From: Sphingomonas aurantiaca
Lineage (GTDB): Bacteria > Pseudomonadota > Alphaproteobacteria > Sphingomonadales > Sphingomonadaceae
Reading direction: 5' to 3'
NCBI RefSeq assembly: GCF_003050705.1
Contig: NZ_QAOG01000008.1
Location: 124,001 to 188,000 of the forward strand
DNA length: 64,000 bases
Part shown: one piece after another, positions 1 to 9,010 of the stretch
Numbering within the stretch: position 1 is the stretch's first letter
Layout of the letters: the number at the start of each line of letters is the position of its first letter
Notes under the pieces: model-generated
What the model was told of the DNA's origin: nothing
The model's input: the letters and a program-made list of their open reading frames with translations, nothing else
The model's database searches: none
Position numbers and translations under genes: made by a program

Positions 1-1
1 T

Positions 2-445
2 AGACTTTCCGCGGTGCCGATCCTTGCCCTCGCGACGATCTGTTCGACCGTTGCCGCTCCGGCGGTCGCGAAGGAGGTGGTCGTCCATATGCGCAACCAG
101 GGTGCGGCCGGCGTGATGGTGTTCGAACCCGCCTTCGTGAAGGCGATGCCCGGCGACACGGTCCGCTTCCTGCCGACCGACCCCGGCCACAATGCAGAGA
201 CGATCCCGACGATGCTACCGGCCGGCGTCGCCTCGTCGAAGGGAGCGGTCAACACGGAGTTCGTGCTGAAGGTCTCTTCCCCCGGCCTGTACGGCATCAA
301 GTGCCAGCCGCATTACGCGATGGGGATGATCGCGCTGGTCCAGGTCGGTGACGGGCCCTCCCCCAATCTGGCGGCCGCCAAGGCGGCGAAGCTCCCCCCG
401 TTCGCGGCCAAGCGGATGACGCCGTTGCTCGCTCAGGCGAGATAG
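2..445 (+). CDS. Pseudoazurin (type I copper protein), 5' partial
   Basis: Small blue-copper electron carrier of the periplasm, which in this family passes electrons to nitrite or nitrous oxide reductases or to peroxidases. The reading frame is open to the left window edge, and the hydrophobic stretch ending AAPAVA just before KEVVVHM is the rest of an export signal, so the true start lies upstream. A GTG at 14 is unlikely to be the start because it would cut the signal. The plastocyanin-like fold is clear: the first copper histidine is in the GHNAE segment, and the Cys, His and Met ligands are in GIKCQPHYAMGM. The C-terminal Ala/Lys-rich helix is typical of pseudoazurins. No copper nitrite reductase is visible in the window, so its partner is unknown. 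Confidence 0.88.
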   Translation, partial: RLSAVPILALATICSTVAAPAVAKEVVVHMRNQGAAGVMVFEPAFVKAMPGDTVRFLPTDPGHNAETIPTMLPAGVASSKGAVNTEFVLKVSSPGLYGIKCQPHYAMGMIALVQVGDGPSPNLAAAKAAKLPPFAAKRMTPLLAQAR

Positions 446-497
446 TGCGTAACGGGGGCGTGCGCGTTGTAGCCGCACGATCAGGGGGAGACGACCT

Positions 498-791
498 ATG
501 GCGACCGTAAAGATCATGGCGATGCTCCGCGCGCGCTCGGGCAGGACCGACGATCTCGCCGCGCTGCTCGACGGCATGCTCGGTCCCAGCCGGGCGGAGC
601 CGGGCAATCTTCGCTATGACCTGTGGCGGGATCGCGACGATCCCGATGTGTTCGCGCTCGACGAGCTGTACGTCGACTTCGACGCCGTGACCGCGCATCG
701 CGCCACGCCGCATTTCCAGCGCTACCTCGCGGCGATCAACGAGCTTGCCGAGCGCAGCGCGGTCGTGCTCGATCCCGTCGCGGTCGCCTGA
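498..791 (+). CDS. Putative quinol monooxygenase, ABM domain
   Basis: A 97-residue single-domain protein of the antibiotic biosynthesis monooxygenase (ABM, YgiN-like) fold. Such proteins are cytosolic dimers that oxidise quinols or polyketide-like aromatics without cofactors. The N-terminal strand (ATVKIMAMLRAR), the central region with PGNLRYDLWRD and the HFQRYL helix follow the family pattern. A strong ribosome site (GGGGGAG) lies 8 nt before the ATG. It stands alone between pseudoazurin and a small exported protein, so the substrate cannot be inferred from context. The family call is firm; the reaction is not. Confidence 0.8.
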   Translation: MATVKIMAMLRARSGRTDDLAALLDGMLGPSRAEPGNLRYDLWRDRDDPDVFALDELYVDFDAVTAHRATPHFQRYLAAINELAERSAVVLDPVAVA

Positions 792-895
792 TCCAACCGA
801 CAGTGTACCAAACGCGCGCGCCGCGCGACCGTTACAAACGCTTACCTTTGTTTACCCGGCGAGCATGTTTGGCGGAAGGCGTAGGGCCTAGCTCG

Positions 896-918
896 GGAGG
901 ACCATAGAAAGGTCCTCC
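896..918 (+). promoter_or_regulatory. Perfect 8-bp inverted repeat over the ribosome-binding region
   Basis: GGAGGACC and GGTCCTCC flank a 7-nt loop (ATAGAAA) and end 2 nt before the ATG at 921. In RNA the hairpin would contain the GAAAGG ribosome site partly in its loop and partly in its 3' arm, and would hold a second GGAGG in its 5' arm. It could tune translation of the small protein, or be a protein operator in DNA. The pairing is seen directly; the role is inferred. Confidence 0.5.
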
Positions 919-920
919 TC

Positions 921-1154
921 ATGATCGCACTCGAACTGGCCGCCGCCCTGCTGGGCATGGCCGCCGCGCCCCAATATATCGAACCCGACCGCTATTCGGC
1001 GATCGTCCGCCCCGCCACGCGCGCCAAGACGGACCAGCGCCAGACCCGCAACCGCGCGCCGGTCGCGGGCTGCGGCAAGACCCACAAGGGCTACGATGCC
1101 CGCACCGGCACGTATCGCGACGCCCGCGGCAAGCGCCAGCACTGCCCGCGCTGA
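921..1154 (+). CDS. Small exported hypothetical protein
   Basis: A 77-residue protein of unknown function. The first 16 residues (MIALELAAALLGMAAA) look like a short signal peptide. The remainder is basic and polar with two cysteines (in AGCGKTH and at the end, QHCPR) that could form a disulfide in the periplasm. A GAAAGG ribosome site lies 8 nt before the ATG and sits within a perfect hairpin. It ends 13 nt before the RND adaptor gene and may be cotranscribed with it. No recognised domain is seen. Coding status is supported by the ribosome site and signal-like N-terminus. Confidence 0.55.
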   Translation: MIALELAAALLGMAAAPQYIEPDRYSAIVRPATRAKTDQRQTRNRAPVAGCGKTHKGYDARTGTYRDARGKRQHCPR

Positions 1155-1167
1155 GCCGGCCGTGACC

Positions 1168-2304
1168 ATGATCCCGTCGACCGCGCGCGTGACCGCGACG
1201 CTCCTGCTGACCGTGGCGCTTGCCGGCTGTGGCACGTCCAAGGACGCGATGCCCAAAATGCCACCGTCCGAGGTCGGCGTGGTCACGCTGGCGACGCAGC
1301 CGGTCACGACCACGACCGAGCTGACCGGCCGTACGACGGCCACCGTGACATCGGAGGTCCGTCCGCAGGTCGACGGGATCATCAAGGCGCGGTTGTTTAC
1401 CGAGGGCACGCTGGTCCGGGCTGGCCAGCCCTTGTACCAGATCGACCCCCGCCTGTACCGGGCGACGCGTGACGAGGTCGCCGCGCAGCTGGCGAGCGCG
1501 CAGGCGTCCGCCGCCACCGCGCAGGCCAAGGTGAAGCGATATGGTCGGCTGCAGAGCGCCGACGCGGTCGCGCGGCAGGACGTCGACGATGCCGTGGCGA
1601 CATCGCGTCAGGCCAGCGCCAGCATCGCACAATATCGCGCCACCCTGCGCACCGCGAACGTCAATCTCGGCTTCACGCGAGTCTATGCGCCGATTTCGGG
1701 GCGGATCGGCCGATCGACCTACACGCAGGGCGCGCTCGTCACTGCGGCGCAGACCACGGCACTGGCGACGATCTCGCAGCTCGATCCGATCTTCGTCGAC
1801 ATCCAGCAATCGAGCAGCGCGCTGTATGATCTGCGGCAGAGCCTGGCGACCGGCGAAGCGCTGCCGGCCAGCACGACCGTGCGCCTGTCGCTGGAAAATG
1901 GTCGCAGCTACCCGCAGACCGGCACGATCCAGTTCGGCGAGGCGGTCGTCGATACCACCACCGGCACCGTGACGCTGCGCGCGCGGTTCGCCAATCCGAA
2001 GGGGCTGTTGCTGCCGGGCATGTTCGTGCGCCTGACCGTGCCGCAGACCATGATCCGCAACGCGATCCTCGCGCCGCAGCAAGGCATCACGCGCGATGCC
2101 AAGGGCAACGCCACCGCGCTGGTCGTCGGTACCGACAACAAGGTCGCGCTCCGCCAGGTCACGACCGCGCAGGCGGTGGGCGACACATGGATCGTCACCG
2201 CCGGACTGAAGGCTGGCGACCGGCTGATCGTCCAGGGCGTCGACAAGGCACAGCCCGGCGCGACCGTAAAGCCGGTTACCGTCAAGCTCGGGACCACCAA
2301 CTGA
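1168..2304 (+). CDS. RND efflux periplasmic adaptor lipoprotein (AcrA/MexA type)
   Basis: Membrane-fusion subunit that bridges the inner-membrane pump and the outer-membrane channel. The chosen ATG gives a 378-residue protein with a lipoprotein signal (lipobox LAGC, Cys21), as in AcrA and MexA. The order is typical: a beta-barrel/lipoyl half (EVRPQVDGIIKARLF, then EGTLVRAGQPLYQID), a helical hairpin rich in Ala/Gln around residues 85-160, the second lipoyl half (GFTRVYAPISGRIG), and C-terminal barrel and membrane-proximal domains. A GTG six bases upstream is an alternative start. The pump gene starts 1 nt after its stop, so the two are translationally linked. Confidence 0.93.
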   Translation: MIPSTARVTATLLLTVALAGCGTSKDAMPKMPPSEVGVVTLATQPVTTTTELTGRTTATVTSEVRPQVDGIIKARLFTEGTLVRAGQPLYQIDPRLYRATRDEVAAQLASAQASAATAQAKVKRYGRLQSADAVARQDVDDAVATSRQASASIAQYRATLRTANVNLGFTRVYAPISGRIGRSTYTQGALVTAAQTTALATISQLDPIFVDIQQSSSALYDLRQSLATGEALPASTTVRLSLENGRSYPQTGTIQFGEAVVDTTTGTVTLRARFANPKGLLLPGMFVRLTVPQTMIRNAILAPQQGITRDAKGNATALVVGTDNKVALRQVTTAQAVGDTWIVTAGLKAGDRLIVQGVDKAQPGATVKPVTVKLGTTN

Positions 2305-2305
2305 C

Positions 2306-5300
2306 ATGGGTATCAGCCGCTTCTTCGTAGAACGCCCGATCTTCGCCTGGGTGATCGCGATCGTCATCATGCTCGGCGGGGTCGCGGGCTTGCGCTCGCT
2401 GCCGATCGCGCAATATCCCGACGTCGCACCGCCGACGATCTCGATCAGCGCCACCTATCCGGGCGCATCGGCCGAAACGCTCGAGACCAGCGTGACGCAG
2501 GTGATCGAGCAGCAACTGACCGGAATCGACGGGCTGCAATATTTCCAGTCCAGTTCGGATTCCTCGGGCTCGGCATCGATCACCGTCACCTTCGTCAAGG
2601 GGACCGATGCGGATACCGCGCAGGTCCAGGTGCAGAACAAGGTCCAGCAGGCGGAGGCCCGGCTGCCGAGCGCGGTGACGTCGCAGGGCGTCACCGTGTC
2701 AAAGTCGAACAGCGACTTCCTGATGATCGTCGCGCTGTACGACAAGACCGACAAGGCCACCGCCAACGACATCGCCGACTATCTGGTCAGCAATTTCCAG
2801 GACGATCTCGCGCGGGTCGACGGCGTCGGGCAGACCCAGGTGTTCGGCGCGCAATATGCGATGCGCGTATGGCTCGATCCCACCAAGCTGGCCGCGGTGC
2901 AGCTGATGCCGTCCGACGTGCAGAGCGCGATCCAGGCGCAGAATGTCGACGTCTCGGCCGGACAGGTCGGCGCGTTGCCCGCGGTGAAGGGGCAGATGCT
3001 CAACGCGACCGTCCGCGCCAAGTCGCGGCTGACAACCCCGGACCAGTTCCGCGCGATCGTGCTGAAGACCAAGACCGACGGCTCGATCGTCCGCCTCGGC
3101 GACGTCGCGCGGGTCGAGCTGGGGCAGGACAGCTATACCTCATCGGCCCAGCTCGACGGCCATCCGGCGTCGGGCATGGCGATCCAGCTGGCGACCGGCG
3201 CCGATGCGCTGGAGACCGCGACCGCGGTGAAGGCGCGGATGGCCGAGCTGTCGGCGAACCTGCCCGCCGGCTACGCCATCGCCTACCCGCGCGACACGAC
3301 CACGTTCGTCAAGCTGTCGGTCGAGGAGGTCGTCGAGACGCTGGTGATCGCGATCATCCTGGTGATCGTCGTGATGTTCGTCTTCCTGCAGAACTGGCGC
3401 GCGACGCTGATCCCCGCGATCGCGGTGCCGGTCGTGCTGCTCGGCACGTTCGGCGTGCTCGCGGTGTGCGGCTATTCGATCAACACGCTCACGCTGTTCG
3501 CAATGGTCCTCGCGATCGGCCTGCTGGTCGACGACGCGATCGTCGTGGTCGAGAATGTCGAGCGCGTGATGGCCGAGGAAGGGCTGAGCCCGCGCGAGGC
3601 GACGATCCGGTCGATGAGCGAGATCGGCTCGGCGCTGGTCGGCATCGCGCTCGTCCTGTCGGCGGTGTTTTTGCCGATGGCGTTCTTCGGCGGATCGACG
3701 GGGGTCATCTACCGCCAGTTCTCGGTCACGATCGTGTCGGCGATGCTGTTGTCGGTGCTGGTCGCGCTCGTCCTCAGCCCGGCACTGACCGCGACGTTGC
3801 TTAAGCCGACGCATGGCGACCCGCTCGAGCGGAAGGGCGTGTTCGGTCGGTTCAACCGGTGGTTCGATCGCTCGACGCACCGCTATGTCGGCGCGACGCG
3901 CGCGGTGATCGGCCGGCGCGGCCTGCACGTGGCGGTGGTCGGTGTCATCACGATCGTGCTCGCAGTGCTGTTCCTGCGGCTGCCGACCAGCTTCCTGCCG
4001 ACCGAGGACCAGGGCCAGGTCATGGTCATGTACACCCTGCCCGCCGGCGCCACCAACGAACGGACCGAGGCGGTGCGCGACCGAGTCCAGAGCTATTTCT
4101 CCAACCATGAGAAGGCGACGGTCGCCAACGCGTTCAGCATCACCGGGTTCGGGTTCAGCGGATCGGGACAGAATGCCGGCATGGCGTTTGCCAGCCTGAC
4201 GCCGTTCGACGAACGCAAGGATGCGAGCCAGAGCGCCTCGGCGATCAACGCACGCGCGATGCGGAGCTTCAGCCAGATCCGCGATGCCACCGTCATCCCG
4301 CTGACTCCGCCCGCGATCTCCGGGCTCGGCCAGTCCAACGGCTTCACGTTCGAGCTGACGAACACCAACGGGCTGAGCCGCGACGCGTTCGTCGCGCTGC
4401 GCGACAAGCTGATCGCGGCGGCCAACAAGGATCCCAAGCTCGCGCAGGTCCGTGCCTCCACCCTGCCCGACACGCCGCAGCTTCGCGTGACGCTCGACGA
4501 TGCCAAGCTCGCGGTATTCGGGCTGACCGAGAACGACGTCACAAACGTGCTGTCGAGTGCGTGGGGCGGTGTCTACGTCAATGATTTCGTCGATCGCGGC
4601 CGCGTGAAGCGTGTCTACATGCAGGCCGACGCGCCGTTCCGCATGCTGCCGAACGACCTCGACGGCTGGTTCGTGCGAACTTCAAGCGGGACGATGGTGC
4701 CCTTCTCGGCGATCGCGACCCTGTCGTGGGAAAAGGGCCCCAACAGCGTCGCCCGCTTCAACGGCCGCTCGTCCTACGAGATCCAGGGCGAGCCCGCGTC
4801 GGGCGGCAGTTCGGGCGCGGCGATGCAGGAAATGGTCAAGCTGCAGAAGCAACTCGCACCCGGCACCGGCTATGCCTGGGCAGGCCTGTCGTTTCAGGAG
4901 AACCAGGCGAGCGGACAGGCGCCGATGCTGTACGGATTGTCCGTCCTGATCGTCTTCCTGTGCCTTGCCGCGCTGTATGAAAGCTGGTCGGTGCCGATCG
5001 CGGTGCTGCTGGTGCTGCCGCTCGGGATCATCGGCGCGGTCATCGCGGTGACGCTGCGGGGCCTCGACAACGACATCTACTTCCAGGTCGGGCTGATCAC
5101 CACGATCGGTCTTGCCGCCAAGAACGCGATCCTGATCGTCGAATTCGCCGAAGAGGCGCGGCGCGGCGGCAAGGACGTCGTCGAGGCCGCACTGGAAGCG
5201 GCACGGACCCGGCTCCGGCCAATCCTGATGACCAGCCTCGCCTTCATCTTCGGCGTCTTCCCGCTCGCGGTCGCGACCGGCGCCGGCGCCAACAGCCGGA

Positions 5301-5425
5301 TCGCGATCGGCACCGCGGTGGTTGGCGGGATGCTGACCGCCACCGTCCTCGCGATCTTCTACGTGCCGATGTTCTTCGTGATCATCGCCCGACTATTCCA
5401 CGGTACCAAGGAGACGGCGGCATGA
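2306..5425 (+). CDS. RND multidrug efflux pump, inner-membrane transporter (AcrB/MexB type)
   Basis: Proton-driven trimeric drug exporter of the HAE1 family, 1039 residues, close to the usual 1030-1050. It begins with the family N-terminus SRFFVERPIFAWV, has two large periplasmic loops and about twelve membrane segments. The proton-relay residues are present: the Asp pair D409-D410 (GLLVDDAIVVVE) in TM4 and K939 (GLAAKNAILIVEF) in TM10. The first loop carries the QVQNKVQQAEARLP pore-region signature. It overlaps the outer-membrane factor gene by 4 nt. Drug range cannot be read from the sequence. Confidence 0.96.
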   Translation: MGISRFFVERPIFAWVIAIVIMLGGVAGLRSLPIAQYPDVAPPTISISATYPGASAETLETSVTQVIEQQLTGIDGLQYFQSSSDSSGSASITVTFVKGTDADTAQVQVQNKVQQAEARLPSAVTSQGVTVSKSNSDFLMIVALYDKTDKATANDIADYLVSNFQDDLARVDGVGQTQVFGAQYAMRVWLDPTKLAAVQLMPSDVQSAIQAQNVDVSAGQVGALPAVKGQMLNATVRAKSRLTTPDQFRAIVLKTKTDGSIVRLGDVARVELGQDSYTSSAQLDGHPASGMAIQLATGADALETATAVKARMAELSANLPAGYAIAYPRDTTTFVKLSVEEVVETLVIAIILVIVVMFVFLQNWRATLIPAIAVPVVLLGTFGVLAVCGYSINTLTLFAMVLAIGLLVDDAIVVVENVERVMAEEGLSPREATIRSMSEIGSALVGIALVLSAVFLPMAFFGGSTGVIYRQFSVTIVSAMLLSVLVALVLSPALTATLLKPTHGDPLERKGVFGRFNRWFDRSTHRYVGATRAVIGRRGLHVAVVGVITIVLAVLFLRLPTSFLPTEDQGQVMVMYTLPAGATNERTEAVRDRVQSYFSNHEKATVANAFSITGFGFSGSGQNAGMAFASLTPFDERKDASQSASAINARAMRSFSQIRDATVIPLTPPAISGLGQSNGFTFELTNTNGLSRDAFVALRDKLIAAANKDPKLAQVRASTLPDTPQLRVTLDDAKLAVFGLTENDVTNVLSSAWGGVYVNDFVDRGRVKRVYMQADAPFRMLPNDLDGWFVRTSSGTMVPFSAIATLSWEKGPNSVARFNGRSSYEIQGEPASGGSSGAAMQEMVKLQKQLAPGTGYAWAGLSFQENQASGQAPMLYGLSVLIVFLCLAALYESWSVPIAVLLVLPLGIIGAVIAVTLRGLDNDIYFQVGLITTIGLAAKNAILIVEFAEEARRGGKDVVEAALEAARTRLRPILMTSLAFIFGVFPLAVATGAGANSRIAIGTAVVGGMLTATVLAIFYVPMFFVIIARLFHGTKETAA

Positions 5426-6831
5426 TCCGGCTGCGTATCGCGGCGGCGCTGATCGGCGCCACTGCCCTTGCCGGGTGCAACCTCGCCCCGCATTACGTCC
5501 GCTCGGTCGCCGATTTCGTGCCGACCGGGTGGCCGGCGGGTGCAGCCTACGCCCCCAATGCCGCTGGCCGGGCCGGGATGCCGTGGCGCAGCCTGGTGGT
5601 CGACGCCAAGCTGCGCACGGTGATCGAACGGGCGCTCGTCAACAACCAGGATCTGGCCCAAGCGGTCGCCAACGTCGCCTCGGCGCGCGCCTTGTACCGC
5701 GTCCAGAAGTCGAACCAGCTGCCGACGCTGTCGGCCGATGCCGGCGCGACGATCGACCGCGCGGTGACCGGCGGCGGCAGCTCCAGCGGCGGCACCGGTA
5801 CTGGCGGATCCAGCACGCTGTTCTCCGGCAGCGTCGGTATCAGCGGGTTCGAGCTCGACCTGTTCGGGCGTCAGAAGAACCTGTCGCGCGCGGCGTTCGA
5901 GACCTATCTCGGCACGCAGAGCGGCGCGCGCAACACGCGCTTCACGGTCGTCGCGGAAACCGCGACCGCGTATCTCACGCTCGTTTCGGACCGCGACCTG
6001 CTGGCCGTGTCGTACGCGCAGGTCGCCAGCAGCGAACGCACCGTCAAGCTCAACGACGAGCTCCACGATGTCGGGCTGGTGAGCGGCGCCGATCCGGCCG
6101 ACGCGCGGACGTTGCTCGCGCAGGCGCGGGCAGACGTCGCGCAATACACCACGCAGGTGGCGCAGGATCGCAACGCGCTGGAGCTGCTGGTCGGTGCCCC
6201 GGTCGAGGATGCGCTGCTGTCCGCCAGCCTGGCCGCGCTCGATACGGGTATCGCCACCGTGCCCGCCGGGCTGTCCTCGACCGTGCTGCTCGACCGCCCC
6301 GACGTGGTCGAGGCGGAGCACCAGCTGAAATCGGCCAACGCCAATGTCGGCGCGGCGCGCGCGGCGTTCTTCCCGACGATCTCGCTGACCAGCGCGCTGG
6401 GCGTCGCCAGTTCCGCGCTGACCAGCCTGTTCTCGGGCTCCACCTGGTCCGCCTCGCCGTCCGCCAGCGTGCCGATCCTGGGCGGGACGAACCGCGGCAA
6501 CCTCGATTACGCAAAGGCGCAGGTCGACTATTACCTCGCCGCGTATCGCAAGGCGGCGCAGACCGCGTATCGCGACGTCGCCGACGGGCTTGCCCGCCGC
6601 GGGACGATCGCCCGACAGCGCGCGGCGCAGGCAGATCTCGTTGCGGCTGCGCAGAAGAGCTACACGGTCAGCGAGGCGCGGTACCGCGAAGGCACCGACA
6701 GTTTCCTGACCGCACTGGTTGCGCAACGCACGCTCTATTCCGCACGGCAGAGCGCCATCACGACGGATCTGACCGATCTCCAGAACCGCGTGACGCTGTA
6801 TCAGGCGATCGGATCGGACGACACGCTGTGA
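5422..6831 (+). CDS. RND efflux outer-membrane factor lipoprotein (OprM/NodT type)
   Basis: Outer-membrane channel that completes the tripartite pump. The protein has 469 residues with a lipoprotein signal and lipobox LAGC (Cys19). Two copies of the OEP repeat are seen: the first around VNNQDLAQAVANVASARALYRVQKSNQLP, the second around LLDRPDVVEAEHQLKSANANVGAARAAFFP, the latter being the hallmark of the OprM/NodT branch. A Ser/Gly-rich loop (GGGSSSGGTGTGGSS) interrupts the first half, probably an extracellular loop. Its ATGA overlap with the pump gene shows translational coupling. Confidence 0.94.
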   Translation: MIRLRIAAALIGATALAGCNLAPHYVRSVADFVPTGWPAGAAYAPNAAGRAGMPWRSLVVDAKLRTVIERALVNNQDLAQAVANVASARALYRVQKSNQLPTLSADAGATIDRAVTGGGSSSGGTGTGGSSTLFSGSVGISGFELDLFGRQKNLSRAAFETYLGTQSGARNTRFTVVAETATAYLTLVSDRDLLAVSYAQVASSERTVKLNDELHDVGLVSGADPADARTLLAQARADVAQYTTQVAQDRNALELLVGAPVEDALLSASLAALDTGIATVPAGLSSTVLLDRPDVVEAEHQLKSANANVGAARAAFFPTISLTSALGVASSALTSLFSGSTWSASPSASVPILGGTNRGNLDYAKAQVDYYLAAYRKAAQTAYRDVADGLARRGTIARQRAAQADLVAAAQKSYTVSEARYREGTDSFLTALVAQRTLYSARQSAITTDLTDLQNRVTLYQAIGSDDTL

Positions 6832-6892
6832 CGCAGCTACCGCTGGGCATGCGAGGCACGCTCGTTTATGCCGGCATCACGGCCGCGACGTG

Positions 6893-7639
6893 ATGCCGCC
6901 CGATCGGAGCGATGACGACATAATGCCCGGCGCAACGGCGGATCGCCCTCACCTCCTGATCGCCGACGACGACGCGGACATTCGCGATCTGGTGACGGCG
7001 CAACTGGCCCGCGAAGGCTATGCGCTGACCCCGGCGGGCGATGTAGCCGGCATCCGCGCGGCGCTGGCAGCGGGCCCCGTCGACCTGATCGTCCTCGATC
7101 TCGGCCTGCCCGACGGTGACGGCCTGACGCTGTGCCGGGAACTGCGCGGCGAAGGCTATCCGGGCGCGATCATCATGGTTACCGCACGCGACAGCGCGAT
7201 CGACCGCGTGCTCGGCCTCGAACTCGGCGCGGACGATTATCTCACCAAGCCGTTCGAGCCGCGCGAGCTGACCGCGCGCGTGCGCAACCTGCTCCGCCGG
7301 GGCGCGCGCGATGTCGGCGCGGCAACGCCCGCGCGGGTCGCGATCTTCGGGCGGTGGCGGCTCGATCTCGTCAAGCGGCGCCTGCTCGCGCCCGGCAACA
7401 GCGTCGTGATGCTGTCGACCGCCGAGTTCGACATGCTCTCGCGCCTCGTCAACGCCGCCGGTCGGCCGCTCTCGCGCGAGGCGCTGGTGCCAGCGCGCGC
7501 CGCCACCGCCTCGCACGACCGGACGATCGACAACCAGATCAGCCGACTGCGCCAGAAGCTCAAGCCCGACGGCGAAGAGCTGATCCTCACGGTCCGCGGC
7601 CAGGGCTATATGCTCGCTGCGACCACCCGTTTCGAATGA
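6893..7639 (+). CDS. OmpR-family response regulator
   Basis: Two-domain transcription factor, about 248 residues. The receiver has the acidic cluster IADDDAD, the phospho-acceptor Asp near residue 69 (IVLDLGLPDG) and the conserved Lys (YLTKPFEP). The C-terminal winged helix (STAEFDMLSRLV through ILTVRGQGYML) binds DNA. It overlaps the histidine kinase gene by 4 nt and lies 60 bp after the RND operon, so it probably controls those pump genes. The start is uncertain: GTG 6890, ATG 6893 and ATG 6923 are all in frame, and the residues before position 12 are not conserved in the family. Confidence 0.92.
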   Translation: MPPDRSDDDIMPGATADRPHLLIADDDADIRDLVTAQLAREGYALTPAGDVAGIRAALAAGPVDLIVLDLGLPDGDGLTLCRELRGEGYPGAIIMVTARDSAIDRVLGLELGADDYLTKPFEPRELTARVRNLLRRGARDVGAATPARVAIFGRWRLDLVKRRLLAPGNSVVMLSTAEFDMLSRLVNAAGRPLSREALVPARAATASHDRTIDNQISRLRQKLKPDGEELILTVRGQGYMLAATTRFE

Positions 7640-9003
7640 GGCGGTTGATCGCCCGGCTGGTGCGGTTCCTCGGTTCGCTGACCGGCCGGATCGCGCTGAT
7701 CCTCGCCGTCGGCATCCTGATCGCGTCGGTCGGCGCGCTGCTGATCGCGGAACAGGGCCGGCGCGGCGAGTTCATGCGGATCCGTGACGAGCGCGTGATC
7801 GCCAGCGCGCTCGACGTGCTCGACCGGCTCCACCGCAATCCGGCCGCCACGATCGCCAATTTGCGCGACGGCCGGCTGGTCGGGGCGCATTTCGTCGAAC
7901 GGCAGGACGCGGTTCCCGTCGTCGAGGACGCGCTGCTCACGAGCATGCTGGCCAGCCGTACCGACATGCCGGCGCGACCGAGCATCGCGCGCGCACCGAC
8001 GACGATTTGCCAGGCGAGCGATCCCATCCGCGAACGCCCGCGCGCCGCGGGAATCGAACCGATGATGCTGCCCGACTGCTGGCTGATGACCGCGCGGGTC
8101 GATGGCCGGTCGCTCGCGGTCGCGATCGATCTCCCGCAACTGCCCGCGCCGCCGAGCTGGACCACCGACCGGCTATTCCTGTTCCTCGTCCTGGCAGCGG
8201 CGCTCGCGCTCTCGCTGATCGTCGCGCGGCTCGCGACGGCACCGCTACGTCGCCTGTCCGCAGCCGCGGACGCGTTCGCCCGATCGATCGATGCCGAACC
8301 GGTGCTGGAAACGGGTCCCACCGACGTCCGCGCGGCGCTCGCGACCTTCAACCTCATGCAGGAACGCGTTCGTGCCGGGTTGATCGAGCGCACGCGGATC
8401 CTTGCCGCCATCAGCCACGACCTCCAGACCCCGCTGACCCGGTTGCGGCTGCGTCTCGAACAGGTCGAGGACGAGGCGTTGCGCGACCGGCTCGTCGCGG
8501 ATCTGTCGGCGACGCTTGCGATGATGAAGCGCGGCCTCGATCTCGCGCGCAGCGGCGACAGCGCGGAGGACTGGTCGACGGTCGATCTCGATTCGGTGCT
8601 GTCGAGCCTGGCCGACAATGCCGCCGAATTCGGGCATGCCGTCCGCTTCACGCAGGGCTGCGGCGCGCTCGTCCGCGTGCGGCCGGATGCGCTCACCCGG
8701 TGCCTGTCCAACCTGATCGACAACGCGATCAAGCATGGCGGCGATGCCGATATCGCATCGCGCCGCACGCGCGGCACAGTGATCATCACGGTGCGCGATC
8801 ATGGGCCCGGTATTCCCGCCGCGATGCTCGCGCAGGCGTTCGACCCGTTCGTGCGCGCGGATACGTCGCGATCGAGTGGTGACGGGACGGGTATCGGGCT
8901 GACCATCGCGCGCGCGCAGGCCACCGCGATCGGCGGGCATATCAGCCTCGCCAATCATCCCGGTGGCGGGTTGGAAGCAACGCTGACGCTCGGCAAGGCC
9001 TGA
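7636..9003 (+). CDS. Sensor histidine kinase, partner of the preceding regulator
   Basis: Inner-membrane kinase of 455 residues. A first membrane segment (IALILAVGILIASVGALLI) and a second (FLFLVLAAALALSLIVA) flank a periplasmic sensor of about 130 residues, followed by HAMP, the dimerisation helix and the ATPase domain. The phosphorylated His is about residue 261 (AAISHDLQTPLTRLR). The N box (NLIDNAIKHGG), G1 (DHGPGIP) and G2 (GTGIGLTIA) are intact. The ATG overlapping the regulator's stop was chosen because it places the first membrane segment close to the N-terminus. The signal is unknown; the adjacent pump suggests envelope or drug stress. Confidence 0.93.
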   Translation: MRRLIARLVRFLGSLTGRIALILAVGILIASVGALLIAEQGRRGEFMRIRDERVIASALDVLDRLHRNPAATIANLRDGRLVGAHFVERQDAVPVVEDALLTSMLASRTDMPARPSIARAPTTICQASDPIRERPRAAGIEPMMLPDCWLMTARVDGRSLAVAIDLPQLPAPPSWTTDRLFLFLVLAAALALSLIVARLATAPLRRLSAAADAFARSIDAEPVLETGPTDVRAALATFNLMQERVRAGLIERTRILAAISHDLQTPLTRLRLRLEQVEDEALRDRLVADLSATLAMMKRGLDLARSGDSAEDWSTVDLDSVLSSLADNAAEFGHAVRFTQGCGALVRVRPDALTRCLSNLIDNAIKHGGDADIASRRTRGTVIITVRDHGPGIPAAMLAQAFDPFVRADTSRSSGDGTGIGLTIARAQATAIGGHISLANHPGGGLEATLTLGKA

Positions 9004-9010
9004 CCCCCGA

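Noticed and set aside
7132..7635. A long upstream extension of the histidine kinase frame
   Set aside because: It runs through the response regulator in another frame. The ATG at 7636, overlapping the regulator stop, gives the normal kinase N-terminus.
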